A DNA stretch of 64,000 nt from Lewinellaceae bacterium. GTDB taxonomy: Bacteria; Bacteroidota; Bacteroidia; Chitinophagales; Saprospiraceae. This document shows positions 1 to 8,457 of this stretch, piece after piece (position 1 is the stretch's first letter; every line of letters begins with the position of its first letter). The position numbers were made by a program, and so were the translations under genes. Location of the stretch: NCBI GenBank assembly GCA_016708875.1, contig JADJFA010000008.1:1-64000 (forward strand). The letters are read 5' to 3'. Under the pieces are notes generated by a model, which saw only the letters and a program-made list of their open reading frames with translations, ran no database searches and was not told the origin of the DNA.

Positions 1-144
1 ACGTTGCTGGTGGCGATGAAACGTTTTTACCGCGAAAAATGGGGCTGGACAATTGCAAAGTGGCTGGTGTACTGCGCTGTTTATTTAGGTGCGCTGATAG
101 TGTTGTTCATTGGAACTTTGCTTGTGGTGTTTGTGATTTTTTGA
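1..144 (+). CDS. C-terminal end of a membrane protein (5' truncated by window)
   Basis: Reading frame 1 is open from the first base to the TGA at 142-144 and encodes 47 residues. A basic, aromatic stretch (MKRFYREKWGWT) is followed by one long hydrophobic helix ending directly at the C-terminus. The layout of a basic segment, a helix and no tail resembles the C-terminal end of DUF3667-type membrane proteins of Bacteroidota, but too little is visible to be sure. Its start lies outside the window. Confidence 0.4.
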   Translation, partial: TLLVAMKRFYREKWGWTIAKWLVYCAVYLGALIVLFIGTLLVVFVIF

Positions 145-212
145 TTGAACGCACATGTTTCACTGTGGTCGAGATTTAGATTAAAGCCTTCGTGAAAACC
201 AGAATTTCAGTG

Positions 213-220
213 TAACTTTG
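213..220 (+). promoter_or_regulatory. Bacteroidota -7 promoter element
   Basis: TAACTTTG fits the TAnnTTTG consensus of Bacteroidota housekeeping promoters and lies 22 nt upstream of the small gene at 243. No convincing -33 TTTG is visible. It would drive the small-protein/HNH pair. Confidence 0.4.
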
Positions 221-242
221 TCGGGTTAAATAACAACATAGT

Positions 243-488
243 ATGACTGCAACACTAGATGTATATGAAGACCTTGCCGAAGTCATTGCAGAAATGGCTC
301 CTCGAGAGGTGATTGCGCTCAAAGCATCACCTGCACGGCAGGAACGGGTCGATTTTTTATTGGAAAAAAATCGCGAAGAAGGGCTTTCTGAACTCGAAAA
401 AATTGAACTCGAAAAGATATTGATGTTGAATCGCATTATTGCCCTCGCAAAAATTCGCGCGAAACGCCTACTAGCCAATGCCGCGTAA
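243..488 (+). CDS. small helical partner protein of HNH endonuclease
   Basis: An 81-residue, charged, almost entirely helical protein with no signal peptide, rich in Glu, Lys, Leu and Ala. Its second half (LSELEKIELEKILMLNRII) looks like a coiled coil. Its stop overlaps the start of the downstream HNH gene by 11 bp, so the two are translationally coupled. A longer, frame-broken relative precedes the second HNH gene at 15686-16098, which makes the pairing more than chance. From general knowledge, short helical proteins of this type precede HNH genes in cyanobacteria and Bacteroidota; the function is unknown. An antidote or DNA-binding partner role would be inference only. Confidence 0.7.
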   Translation: MTATLDVYEDLAEVIAEMAPREVIALKASPARQERVDFLLEKNREEGLSELEKIELEKILMLNRIIALAKIRAKRLLANAA

Positions 489-888
489 GATATCTGCTGA
501 TATTCGTCGTCAAGTTCTAGCACGCGCCAATTATCGCTGCGAATACTGTCTAATTTGGCAAGACGATTATTACGACTATTTTCAAATTGACCATATCCGG
601 AGTATTAAACATGGTGGATTGACTGAGTTGGGAAACCTGGCTTTTTCTTGCTCAGAATGTAACCTTCATAAAGGCTCAGATCTAGGTACTTTTCTTGGCT
701 CCGATACCCATTTCACCCGATTTTTCAACCCCCGCACCGATCTTTGGCAGGACCATTTTGAGGCATTTGAAGGCGCTCTTTATCCCAAAACGGCTATTGC
801 AGAAGCCACCATTAAAATCTTCCAACTCAACGACCCCGACCGCGTCATCATCCGTCAGGAGTTGGTGATGGATGGGCGTTGGCCCTAA
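478..888 (+). CDS. HNH endonuclease
   Basis: A 136-residue stand-alone HNH nuclease. The domain spans residues 8-66: a first zinc knuckle CEYC, the catalytic segment DHIRSIKHGG, the central Asn of NLAFSC and a second knuckle CSECN. Together these form the Cys4-HNH pattern. The C-terminal half (FFNPRTDLWQDHF) is typical of the short cyanobacterial/Bacteroidota HNH family and carries no fused partner domain. It overlaps the upstream small gene and ends 11 nt before xylA, so the three may be cotranscribed. The substrate is unknown: host-defence, homing or repair roles are all possible. A broken paralogue lies at 16085-16503. Confidence 0.88.
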   Translation: MPRKISADIRRQVLARANYRCEYCLIWQDDYYDYFQIDHIRSIKHGGLTELGNLAFSCSECNLHKGSDLGTFLGSDTHFTRFFNPRTDLWQDHFEAFEGALYPKTAIAEATIKIFQLNDPDRVIIRQELVMDGRWP

Positions 889-899
889 TTTTTTTTACC

Positions 900-2249
900 A
901 TGAACATCCTCCTCGGCGACCGCGAATACTTCAAAGGAATCCCCCAAATCAAACACGAAGGCCCAAAATCCGACAACCCCTTGGCTTTCCGATGGTACAA
1001 TCCCGGTCAAAAAGTCGGGGGCAAAACCATGCGTGAACACCTCAAGTTCGCAATAGCCTATTGGCACACACTTGGTGGTACAGGCGGCGACCCCTTTGGT
1101 CCCGGCACGAAACAATTCCGCTGGCTGGAGTCAAACCTGCCTGCCGGTAGGCAAGGAAAGCCCCTTCAGCAAGCCCGCGCCAAGATGGATGCGGCTTTTG
1201 AGTTTGCTACCAAAATTGGCATTGATTACTATTGTTTCCACGATTTTGACCTCGTGCAAGAAGGCGACACCCTGCGGGAAAGTGAACGACGACTGGCAAA
1301 AATCACGGATTATGCGTTGGAAAAACAAAAGGCTTCCGGGCTGAAGGTGCTCTGGGGAACGGCCAATTTGTTCAGTCACCCGCGGTACATGAATGGGGCC
1401 GCTACCAACCCTGATTTTCAGGTAGTTGCATGGGCGGCTGCGCAGGTGAAAAATGCCCTGGACGCTACCATCAAACTTGGCGGGGAAAACTATGTTTTCT
1501 GGGGCGGTCGGGAGGGCTATATGAGCCTGCTGAACACCAATATGAAACGCGAATTGGATCATCTTGCCCGATTCCTGCATATGGCCAAAGATTACGCCCG
1601 GAAATCGGGGTTCAAGGGCACCTTTTTCATCGAGCCTAAGCCAATGGAGCCGATGAAACACCAATACGATTTTGACGCGGCCACTTGTATTGGCTTTTTG
1701 AGGGAATACGGCCTGGAAAAAGATTTCAAACTTAATATCGAGGTAAATCACGCCACGCTTGCGCTGCATACCTTTCAGCACGAACTGCAGGTAGCAGCCA
1801 ATGCGGGTATGCTTGGCTCCATAGACGCGAACCGGGGCGATTACCAGAATGGCTGGGACACGGATCAATTCCCTGTGAATGTGTACGAACTCACGGAGGC
1901 AATGTTGGTTATGCTCGATGCAGGTGGATTGGCGGGCGGCGGCATCAATTTCGACGCAAAAACCCGACGCAACTCGACCGATTTGGCAGATATTTTCTAC
2001 GCGCACATTGGCGGGATGGACGCATTTGCACGGGCGCTTTTGACGGCGCAGGAGATTTTAGAAAAATCGGAATACCGTAAGATGCTCAGCGAGCGCTATG
2101 CTTCTTTTGATACCGAAGAGGGTAGGGGGTTTGAGGCTGGCAAATTGAAAATCAAGGATTTACGCAATATAGCACTCCGCGACGGCGAACCGAAACAACG
2201 GAGCGGTCAGCAGGAGTTGTTTGAAAATTTGCTCAATCGTTATATTTAA
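900..2249 (+). CDS. xylA: xylose isomerase
   Basis: A 449-residue TIM-barrel enzyme converting D-xylose to D-xylulose (and glucose to fructose). The metal- and substrate-binding segments are clear: YYCFHDFDLV (catalytic His and Asp), ENYVFWGGREGY, FFIEPKPMEP (bridging Glu), LNIEVNHATLA and LGSIDANRGD. The start at 900 gives the usual N-terminus (MNILLGDREYFKGIPQI); an upstream in-frame codon at 879 lies inside the HNH gene. Length is normal for the family except for a 6-9 residue insertion (PAGRQG) near residue 80, where relatives read straight into the MDAAFEF helix; see the repeat at 1135. No xylulokinase or transporter is adjacent, so the enzyme is outside a xyl operon here. Confidence 0.96.
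   Translation: MNILLGDREYFKGIPQIKHEGPKSDNPLAFRWYNPGQKVGGKTMREHLKFAIAYWHTLGGTGGDPFGPGTKQFRWLESNLPAGRQGKPLQQARAKMDAAFEFATKIGIDYYCFHDFDLVQEGDTLRESERRLAKITDYALEKQKASGLKVLWGTANLFSHPRYMNGAATNPDFQVVAWAAAQVKNALDATIKLGGENYVFWGGREGYMSLLNTNMKRELDHLARFLHMAKDYARKSGFKGTFFIEPKPMEPMKHQYDFDAATCIGFLREYGLEKDFKLNIEVNHATLALHTFQHELQVAANAGMLGSIDANRGDYQNGWDTDQFPVNVYELTEAMLVMLDAGGLAGGGINFDAKTRRNSTDLADIFYAHIGGMDAFARALLTAQEILEKSEYRKMLSERYASFDTEEGRGFEAGKLKIKDLRNIALRDGEPKQRSGQQELFENLLNRYI
1135..1156 (+). repeat. in-frame mini-palindrome inside xylA
   Basis: The segment reads CCTGCCTGCCGGTAGGCA with a palindromic core (GCCTACCGGCAGG on the other strand) and translates as LPAGRQG inside XylA. The peptide is absent from the usual alignment of this loop. 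It resembles short palindromic interspersed repeats that I know as PAGRQG insertions in Bacteroidota proteins. It keeps the reading frame. Confidence 0.6.
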
Positions 2250-2381
2250 ACACATAGGCACAATAAGTAGGAACACATAATTGGTTTAAACCACCAAGGC
2301 ACAAAAGAAAAAAAAACGTCCTTTGTGCCTGGTGGTTAAACTAATTGTGATGGTGTCCTTTTGTGCCTTTTGTGGTTAAAT
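2248..2381. repeat. long imperfect hairpin repeat between xylA and LytTR gene
   Basis: A 134-bp imperfect palindrome fills the space from the xylA stop to 17 nt before the LytTR start. The inner stem pairs 2279-2307 (AAACCACCAAGGCACAAAAG) with 2320-2346 (CCTTTGTGCCTGGTGGTT). The outer arms 2248-2280 and 2346-2381 pair again more loosely (AAACACATAGGCACAA against TTGTGCCTTTTGTGGTT). The wording CACANNG repeats along the arms. It may terminate xylA or act in the leader of the next gene. Confidence 0.7.
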
Positions 2382-2398
2382 ATGAACTACTGTGTTAC

Positions 2399-3148
2399 AT
2401 GAAAACCTTATTAATAGAAGATGAAATCCCAGCCGCACGTCGGCTTAGCAAAATGGTGGTGGCTGCTAGGCCCAATGCCAATATTGTAGATACACTCGAT
2501 TCGGTGGAGGGAGCCGTACGCTGGTTGCGTACATTTCCTGCACCAGACCTGATTTTTATGGACATTCAAATTGCGGACGGATTGAGTTTTGATATTTTCA
2601 AACAAGTAGACATAAGTTCTCCGGTAGTATTCACCACCGCATTTGACCAATATGCAGTACAGGCTTTCAAGGTGAGCGCAGTGGATTATCTGCTCAAGCC
2701 AATTGACCCAAAAGATTTAGAAACGGCGCTGCAAAAGTTTGAAAACCAAAGATTTAAACAGGCTCCACTCGATATTGAAGCCCTAACTCGCCTCTTGAAA
2801 AAGGAATCTTACAAAGACCGGTTTCTGGTAAAAAATGGTCAACAACTCACTTTTTTAGCTGCTGCCGACATCGCTTATTTTCGTTCTTCCGATGGCCTGA
2901 CGCAAGCGCATACTGTTGGGGGCAAAAAGTTTTTCGTGGAGAATACTTTGGAGGAACTCGAAAGTTTGCTTGACCCACACGCGTTTTTCCGCATCAGCCG
3001 GGGGCTTACCGTTAGACTCAATGCCATCCAAAAAATTCATCCTCATTTGAACGGCCGCCTCAAACTCGAACTCTTACCTGCGGCACCTGAAGATGTTTTT
3101 GTCAGCCGCGAGCGGGCAAGTGAATTCAAGACCTGGTTAGGTGGTTAA
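2399..3148 (+). CDS. LytTR-family response regulator
   Basis: A 249-residue cytoplasmic two-component regulator. The N-terminal receiver domain (residues 1-120) has the acidic pair EDE at residues 7-9, the phosphoacceptor Asp in LIFMDIQIADG, the Thr of VFTTAFDQYA and the Lys of YLLKPID. A LytTR DNA-binding domain follows from about residue 145 (FLVKNGQQ, ADIAYFRSSDG, FFRISRGLTVRLNAI). Such regulators normally sit next to a LytS/YehU-type kinase; none is adjacent here, and the nearest is at 39285-40349. The start at 2399 gives the canonical receiver N-terminus MKTLLIEDE. A long hairpin lies just upstream. Confidence 0.93.
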   Translation: MKTLLIEDEIPAARRLSKMVVAARPNANIVDTLDSVEGAVRWLRTFPAPDLIFMDIQIADGLSFDIFKQVDISSPVVFTTAFDQYAVQAFKVSAVDYLLKPIDPKDLETALQKFENQRFKQAPLDIEALTRLLKKESYKDRFLVKNGQQLTFLAAADIAYFRSSDGLTQAHTVGGKKFFVENTLEELESLLDPHAFFRISRGLTVRLNAIQKIHPHLNGRLKLELLPAAPEDVFVSRERASEFKTWLGG

Positions 3149-3235
3149 AACCTTGGCAATGGGCGATTTGAAAAAGTCTTGCGCCTGATGTCAACGCATT
3201 TTGCAACATTTGCCAGCAAAAGCACCTATCGCAAC

Positions 3236-5039
3236 ATGCAGCCTTTCAAATTTTCTTCCATTCTTGCCTTTTGGATCTGCGCCGGGCTACTACTGAGCGC
3301 CTCCCTTTTTTATTACCCCAAATGGAAGCAGCCCCAAACAGAGGCTACCATTAGCTGGGACGTTTCGGGCTACTACCTTTATTTGCCCGGAGCCTTGATT
3401 TACAAGGATTTAAAACAATTGAAATGGTGGGGTGCAATAGAAGAAAAGTATCAGCCGGGACCAGGAATGGGCCAGGCTTTTCACCATTCCTCCGGCAATT
3501 GGGTAATGAAATATCCAATGGGGCAAGCGCTTCAATTCCTTCCCTGGTTTGCTGTTGCCCATATTCTTGCTGAGCCGCTCGGCTATCCCGCCGATGGGTT
3601 CTCGCGACCCTATCAGGCAGCCATTAGTTGGGGAAGTTTGCTCATCGCACTGCTTGGGCTTTGGTTTTTGCGGAAAGTACTAAAGGAATATTTTTCTGAC
3701 AATGTGGTAGCCATTGTACTGATTTGCCTTGTGTTTGGCTCTAATTACCTCGAATACGCAGGCATTACCGGAGCCATGACGCACAACTGGCTTTTTACCC
3801 TCTACACCCTTTTGATTTTCAGCACGATACAATTTTATCGCCGTCCAACTTTTGGCTGGGCGGCCGCGATTGGCTTGCTTGTGGGTTGGGCTACCATCAC
3901 CCGACCAACCGAGATTATTGTGGCGATTATTCCATTGTTCTGGGGAGTCAATTCTGGAATTCCTTAAAGCACCGTTTCGCTTTTCTGGGAAGTAACTTCT
4001 CGAAAATCTCCCTTGCCGCCTTTTTCGCTGGCGGAATGATGTTCCTCCAACTGGCCTATTGGAAATACGCAACAGGGGAATGGATTGTATACAGTTATCA
4101 GGATCAAACATTTACGTGGTTCCCCCCACATATTGAAGACGTGCTTTGGAGCGCCCGGGCAGGGTGGCTTGTGTATTCACCGTTGATGCTTTTTGCAGTC
4201 ATCGGAATTTTCATGTTGCGAAAACGTTTGCCCGAGGTTTTCCCACTGTATTTTTCGTTTCTCTGCTCGCGCTTTATATCACCTCTGCATGGGATATTTG
4301 GTGGTATGGCGGCAGTCTAGGCCAACGCGCCATGGTTCAGGCGTATCCGTTATGGGCATTTGGGCTGGGTGCGTTTTGGGTTTGGGCTATGGTCCAAACG
4401 TGGAGAAAATGGCTGTTTGTGCCCTTGGCTGGAATATGCATTTACCTCAACCTATGGTGGAGCCATCAGGCGCATCGTGGCGGTTTTTTTGTAAGTGAAC
4501 AAATGACGCGGGCATATATGCTCAAGGGATTGGGGCGATTCGATAAGGAGCGGGATTGGTTGAAATTGTTGGATACCCGAGAGGAATTCAAAGGCGAGGA
4601 ACGACGGAATGTGCGCGAGGTGCTGGTTCAAAATTTTGATGCAGACACCTCATCAACCGTAACACAAGAAAACCCCATTTCCGGTACAAAGTCCTTGATA
4701 ATCAACAAAGAAAAGGTGTTCTCGCCTGAATTTGATTTACCAATAATATCGGGCGAAAAAGGCTGGATTCGCGCGGCTTGCACTTTTCGTTCCGAACCGA
4801 AAGAATGGGAAACCTGGAAGATGACACAGTTTATAGTACGGTTCAGACTGGGCGATAAAATTGTAAAAGAGCGTATGATTCGGTTACAACGCCATGTAGA
4901 CGGGAACGAACCCAAGCTGATCTTTTTCGACACACGCTTGCCTGCTCAATCCTTTGACCGTGCAACGGTGTTTTTCTGGAATCCGGGAAGCGACAACAAG
5001 GTGCTGGTGGATGATCTCAAAGTGGAGGTATTTGAATGA
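3236..5039 (+). CDS. membrane glycosyltransferase-like protein, frame-broken (two frameshifts)
   Basis: Three overlapping reading frames join into one protein of about 600 residues: 3236-~3960, ~3960-~4245 and ~4245-5039. Adding one G to the GGGG run near 3945 and one T to the T5 run near 4243 restores a continuous frame. The product is a multi-pass membrane protein like GT-C/dolichyl-phosphate-mannose-type transferases (VMKYPMGQA, PADGFSRPYQAAI, ITRPTEIIVAIIPLFWG, SAWDIWWYGGS), with a C-terminal beta-sandwich-like extracellular domain ending VLVDDLKVEVFE. It is a clear paralogue of the intact gene at 56677-58491, which shows the same order of motifs (VKYPLGVALL, PADGFSAPYAWAI, VGDLKVELWQ). 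The sugar and acceptor are unknown. The breaks are probably sequencing errors but could be real decay. Confidence 0.75.
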
Positions 5040-5052
5040 TCATCTAACGAAT

Positions 5053-7098
5053 TTATTTTATCACAACGATGTTTTCCTCCAAAATGCGGCTACCATCAGA
5101 AAGGATAACTTTGTAAATTCCAGAGGGGAATTGCTGAACATCAATGATGGTTGAGTCTCTAAAACCATGGTTGGAATAAACCGATTTTCCAGAATTGTCA
5201 AAGATTTGCAGTCGGCCCTTGGCACCATCGCATTTCACTTGAATCATGCTGATAGCGGGGTTTGGCGAAATGTTCAATCCTGTTGGTTTTTCAATGTTAC
5301 TCGTGCTCAATACTAGATCATTTAGCGGTCGTTTGTAAGTTCCACTTCCCCCAGTTACCCAAAGTTCCCCCTTGTGAATTGCGATAAAACTTATATCGTT
5401 TACCAATAAACCGACATTTAACGGCGTCCAAGAATCCCCTTTATCAGTAGAAATCTGCACACCTCCTGGCGAACAAGCCGTGATCCAAATGCCATTGTGA
5501 TAAATAGAATGTTGAATTATGCCATTTTCTGAAGGCGGCGGTATTGATTTCCAAGATATTCCTTCATCATCACTTACCCATAGGTTATGTCCGGTGGAAT
5601 CGCTAAAGCCTTCCATTGCTAATCTGTCATCCAATTTAGTTATGTGACTGAACCAAGGATAATCATACATGTGAAAACTCAAGCTGTCCCCAAAAGGCAT
5701 CCAGGCTTGGCCTCCGTTTTCTGAATGCATGACCCGTTTTGCCGATCCAATTCCCCACACCGTGTCCGAAACGCAGTTGAAAGACATTGCATAGTCTCCG
5801 CCACCGTAGACGGTAAACCATAAATCTGCACTTTCCCAAGTCTGACCAGTGCTATTAGAATAATAACACTGTCCATCTCCATATGACATCATCCATCCAT
5901 TGGCCATGTCAAAACGCCTGTATGTATGCAAGGACGTATTGGACGTCCAAGTTTGACCATTGTCATCAGAGTATAAATGTCCTACAACCAACCGGCCGAT
6001 TGAATATATAATATCATTATAGGGAAACAAAGAATCCGTAGTGCCAAGTTGCATATTTTCCCAATGCTCCTCATCTGTCGACAATTTATAAAGGCCTTTC
6101 TCAGAAGCTGCATACAAATTGCCATTTATGCTGCGAAGAGTGTTTGGGAAACCCGCTTTCAGGCCAGCGGAAGACAATTCAAAAGGCATGATGCCATTCA
6201 AAGAACGGTATATACCATAATCTGATCCCCTTAGAATGATTTGATTGTCAGCAAACAAGGATCGCGTTGTGGTGTAACTTTGATTGTTACCTATATTGAA
6301 CCAAGTTGCTCCCAGATTATCAGATGCTAAAATATCATTACCCACATCTAAAAATATTCGCTGATTGAAGCGTATAAAATAGTCAAAGTTGGAATTGTAA
6401 GAGACAGGTAAAGCATTCTGTTGCCAGGTTTGGCCACCATTTATTGACCTTCGGGTGTAAAGTTGATTTCTTTCAATCAATAATATCGTATCGCCACTGA
6501 CAAAATAATCCTCAATCTCCTTATTAGTGACAATCAAATCGCTCCAGCTTGCACCTTCGTTGGTTGAAACACGAATTTTTTTTATACTGGATTCAAACAA
6601 TTTACCATCAATTTGCCGCAAATTTCGAACCTGACCGGACACCGTTTCCCATTGCGCCCCGAGGTTGGATGTTCTGTATAAAACTGTGGGTGTCACCAGA
6701 TATACGTATTGGTCAACAAGGCATATTTCATAGATTTGTAGTGGTTTTGGAAAAGAAGATGTTTCGATTTCTTGAAAGGAAAATCCAGAATCACTACTAA
6801 AAAACAACCGGTTATTTTGAGTTTGTAAGAGGACAGTGGCGCCTTCAACTTCTATTTCCCTTACACCATCCTGAACGAGTCCTTGAGGCACAAAATATTG
6901 CCAAGTTTGAGCATTATCCATAGAGCGGTACAAGCCTTGATAAGTTGCGCAAACATATCCACCAGCGAATGCTTTGATATCGTGTATCCAGCCTGGAAAT
7001 GGACTGTTGACGAGAGACCATTGTGCCAACAAAGCCGTTTGGGAAAACGAACACAGTAGCATGGTTGAGACAAGAAAGATTTTTGCAATATGCTTCAT
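5053..7098 (-). CDS. secreted BNR/YCF48-like repeat protein with type A T9SS sorting tail
   Basis: A 681-residue exported protein. A signal peptide (MKHIAKIFLVSTMLLCSFSQ) leads into many beta-propeller-type repeats with Asp-box/BNR wording (SMDNAQTW, SDDNGQTW, SENGGQAW, STDKGDSW) spread over residues 60-590. The last 75 residues form a Por_secre_tail-type domain (ISPNPAISMIQV, IFDNSGKSVY, FPSGIYKVIL, EENIVVIK), the signal for type IX secretion and surface attachment. It has the same architecture as the larger protein at 49642-52755. It converges on the glycosyltransferase-like gene with only 13 nt between the stops. The ligand or enzyme activity cannot be told from sequence. Confidence 0.85.
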   Translation of the reverse strand: MKHIAKIFLVSTMLLCSFSQTALLAQWSLVNSPFPGWIHDIKAFAGGYVCATYQGLYRSMDNAQTWQYFVPQGLVQDGVREIEVEGATVLLQTQNNRLFFSSDSGFSFQEIETSSFPKPLQIYEICLVDQYVYLVTPTVLYRTSNLGAQWETVSGQVRNLRQIDGKLFESSIKKIRVSTNEGASWSDLIVTNKEIEDYFVSGDTILLIERNQLYTRRSINGGQTWQQNALPVSYNSNFDYFIRFNQRIFLDVGNDILASDNLGATWFNIGNNQSYTTTRSLFADNQIILRGSDYGIYRSLNGIMPFELSSAGLKAGFPNTLRSINGNLYAASEKGLYKLSTDEEHWENMQLGTTDSLFPYNDIIYSIGRLVVGHLYSDDNGQTWTSNTSLHTYRRFDMANGWMMSYGDGQCYYSNSTGQTWESADLWFTVYGGGDYAMSFNCVSDTVWGIGSAKRVMHSENGGQAWMPFGDSLSFHMYDYPWFSHITKLDDRLAMEGFSDSTGHNLWVSDDEGISWKSIPPPSENGIIQHSIYHNGIWITACSPGGVQISTDKGDSWTPLNVGLLVNDISFIAIHKGELWVTGGSGTYKRPLNDLVLSTSNIEKPTGLNISPNPAISMIQVKCDGAKGRLQIFDNSGKSVYSNHGFRDSTIIDVQQFPSGIYKVILSDGSRILEENIVVIK

Positions 7099-7162
7099 TT
7101 ATGTAAAAATTGGTGATGCGATTCACGGTTTTAGTATTCAGAGGGTTGATGCCTGACAGGCT

Positions 7163-8457
7163 CTATTTCCCAAGTAGCCTAAACATATTCTTTTTGTAAG
7201 CCTCCACCCCTGGCTGGTCAAAAGGATTGACTGCCAGCAAATAGCCACTCAAAGCACAGGCTTTTTCAAAGAAAAGAACAGTTGCCCCAGATAATAGGGC
7301 GATGCTTCGGGGATGCGAATGGTAAGGTTTGGAACGCCGCCGTCAATGTGCGCCATACGCGTGCCTTCGGCGGCTTTTTTATTGACAAAATCGAGCGATT
7401 TGCCTGCCAGGTAATTCAAGCCATCAAGGTCATCTTCGGTTTTGGGGACGAGCAATTCTGTTTGGGGACGTTCTATTTCCAACACGGTTTCAAAGATCGT
7501 TCGCCGTCCGTCCTGAATATACTGTCCCATAGAGTGCAGATCTGCTGTGAATCCTACTGAAGCGGGGAAAATTCCCTTGCCATCTTTCCCTTCGCTCTCT
7601 CCGTACAATTGTTTCCACCATTCGGCGATGTAATGGCAGCGCGGCTCGTAATTGGCCAGGATTTCAATCTCTTTTCCCTTGTTTCTCAATATGTTGCGCA
7701 ATGCAGCATACTGATAGCAGGCGTTTTCAGCGAATGGTTTTTTGTACGCCAGACGGGCATCTGCTGCGCCGCGAAGCAACGCATCCACATCAATTCCGGC
7801 AGCTGCCAGTGGCAACAACCCAACGGCAGTCAGCACGGAAAAGCGACCGCCCACATCATCAGGCACCACAAAAGTTTCATATCCTTCCCGGTCAGCAAGG
7901 GTTTTTAAGGCCCCGCGTGCTTTATCAGTAGTGGCATAAATGCGCTGACCTGCGCCTGCTTTTCCATATTTCTCCTCCAGCTTTTGCTTAAAAATGCGGA
8001 ATGCTATGGCAGGCTCGGTAGTCGTGCCGGATTTGGAAATTACATTGATCGAAAAATCGCGATCTCCAATGGCTTCCAGCACTTGATTGTGATAATCATC
8101 GCTTAGATTGGTCCCGGCAAATACAATATCAAAGTGCTTTTTCCTCCCTGATCGAATAGGAACTGCGGGCGTAGGCTGGCAAAACTCCAGACCGGCTTTG
8201 GCGCCCAGATAAGAGCCGCCGATACCGACGACGACCAACACTTCGCTTTGTTTTCGGATTCGTTTGGCGGCTGCTTTGATACGCCTGAATTCAGCGCGGT
8301 CGTATTTGACAGGTAAATCAAGCCAGCCGAGAAAATCATGTCCAGGGCCGGTGCGGCTTTCCAACAGTTTGGCGGCGGTGGTCACGAAGGGTTCAATTGC
8401 CGAAACTTCTTCGTTGGAGACGAATTTTTGGGCGGGGGAGTAGTCGAATGAGATCAT
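7163..8457 (-). CDS. pgi: glucose-6-phosphate isomerase, frame broken near C-terminus
   Basis: Interconverts glucose 6-phosphate and fructose 6-phosphate in glycolysis/gluconeogenesis. The Bacillus-type short PGI fold is clear: VVGIGGSYLGAKAGLEF, NVISKSGTTTEPAIAFR, DDVGGRFSVLTAVGLLPLA and DGGVPNLTIRIPE. As read, the frame stops at 7249 after 402 residues, but adding one T to the T4 run near 7266 continues into a perfect C-terminus (FEKACALSGYLLAVNPFDQP ... KKNMFRLLGK) ending at 7163, giving about 431 residues. I therefore annotate the longer span. The start ATG overlaps the tilS stop (8454-8457), indicating a tilS-pgi operon. Confidence 0.93.

Noticed and set aside
1131..2006. 291-residue open frame on the minus strand
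   Set aside because: It is fully antisense to xylA, with no family features; xylA is certain.
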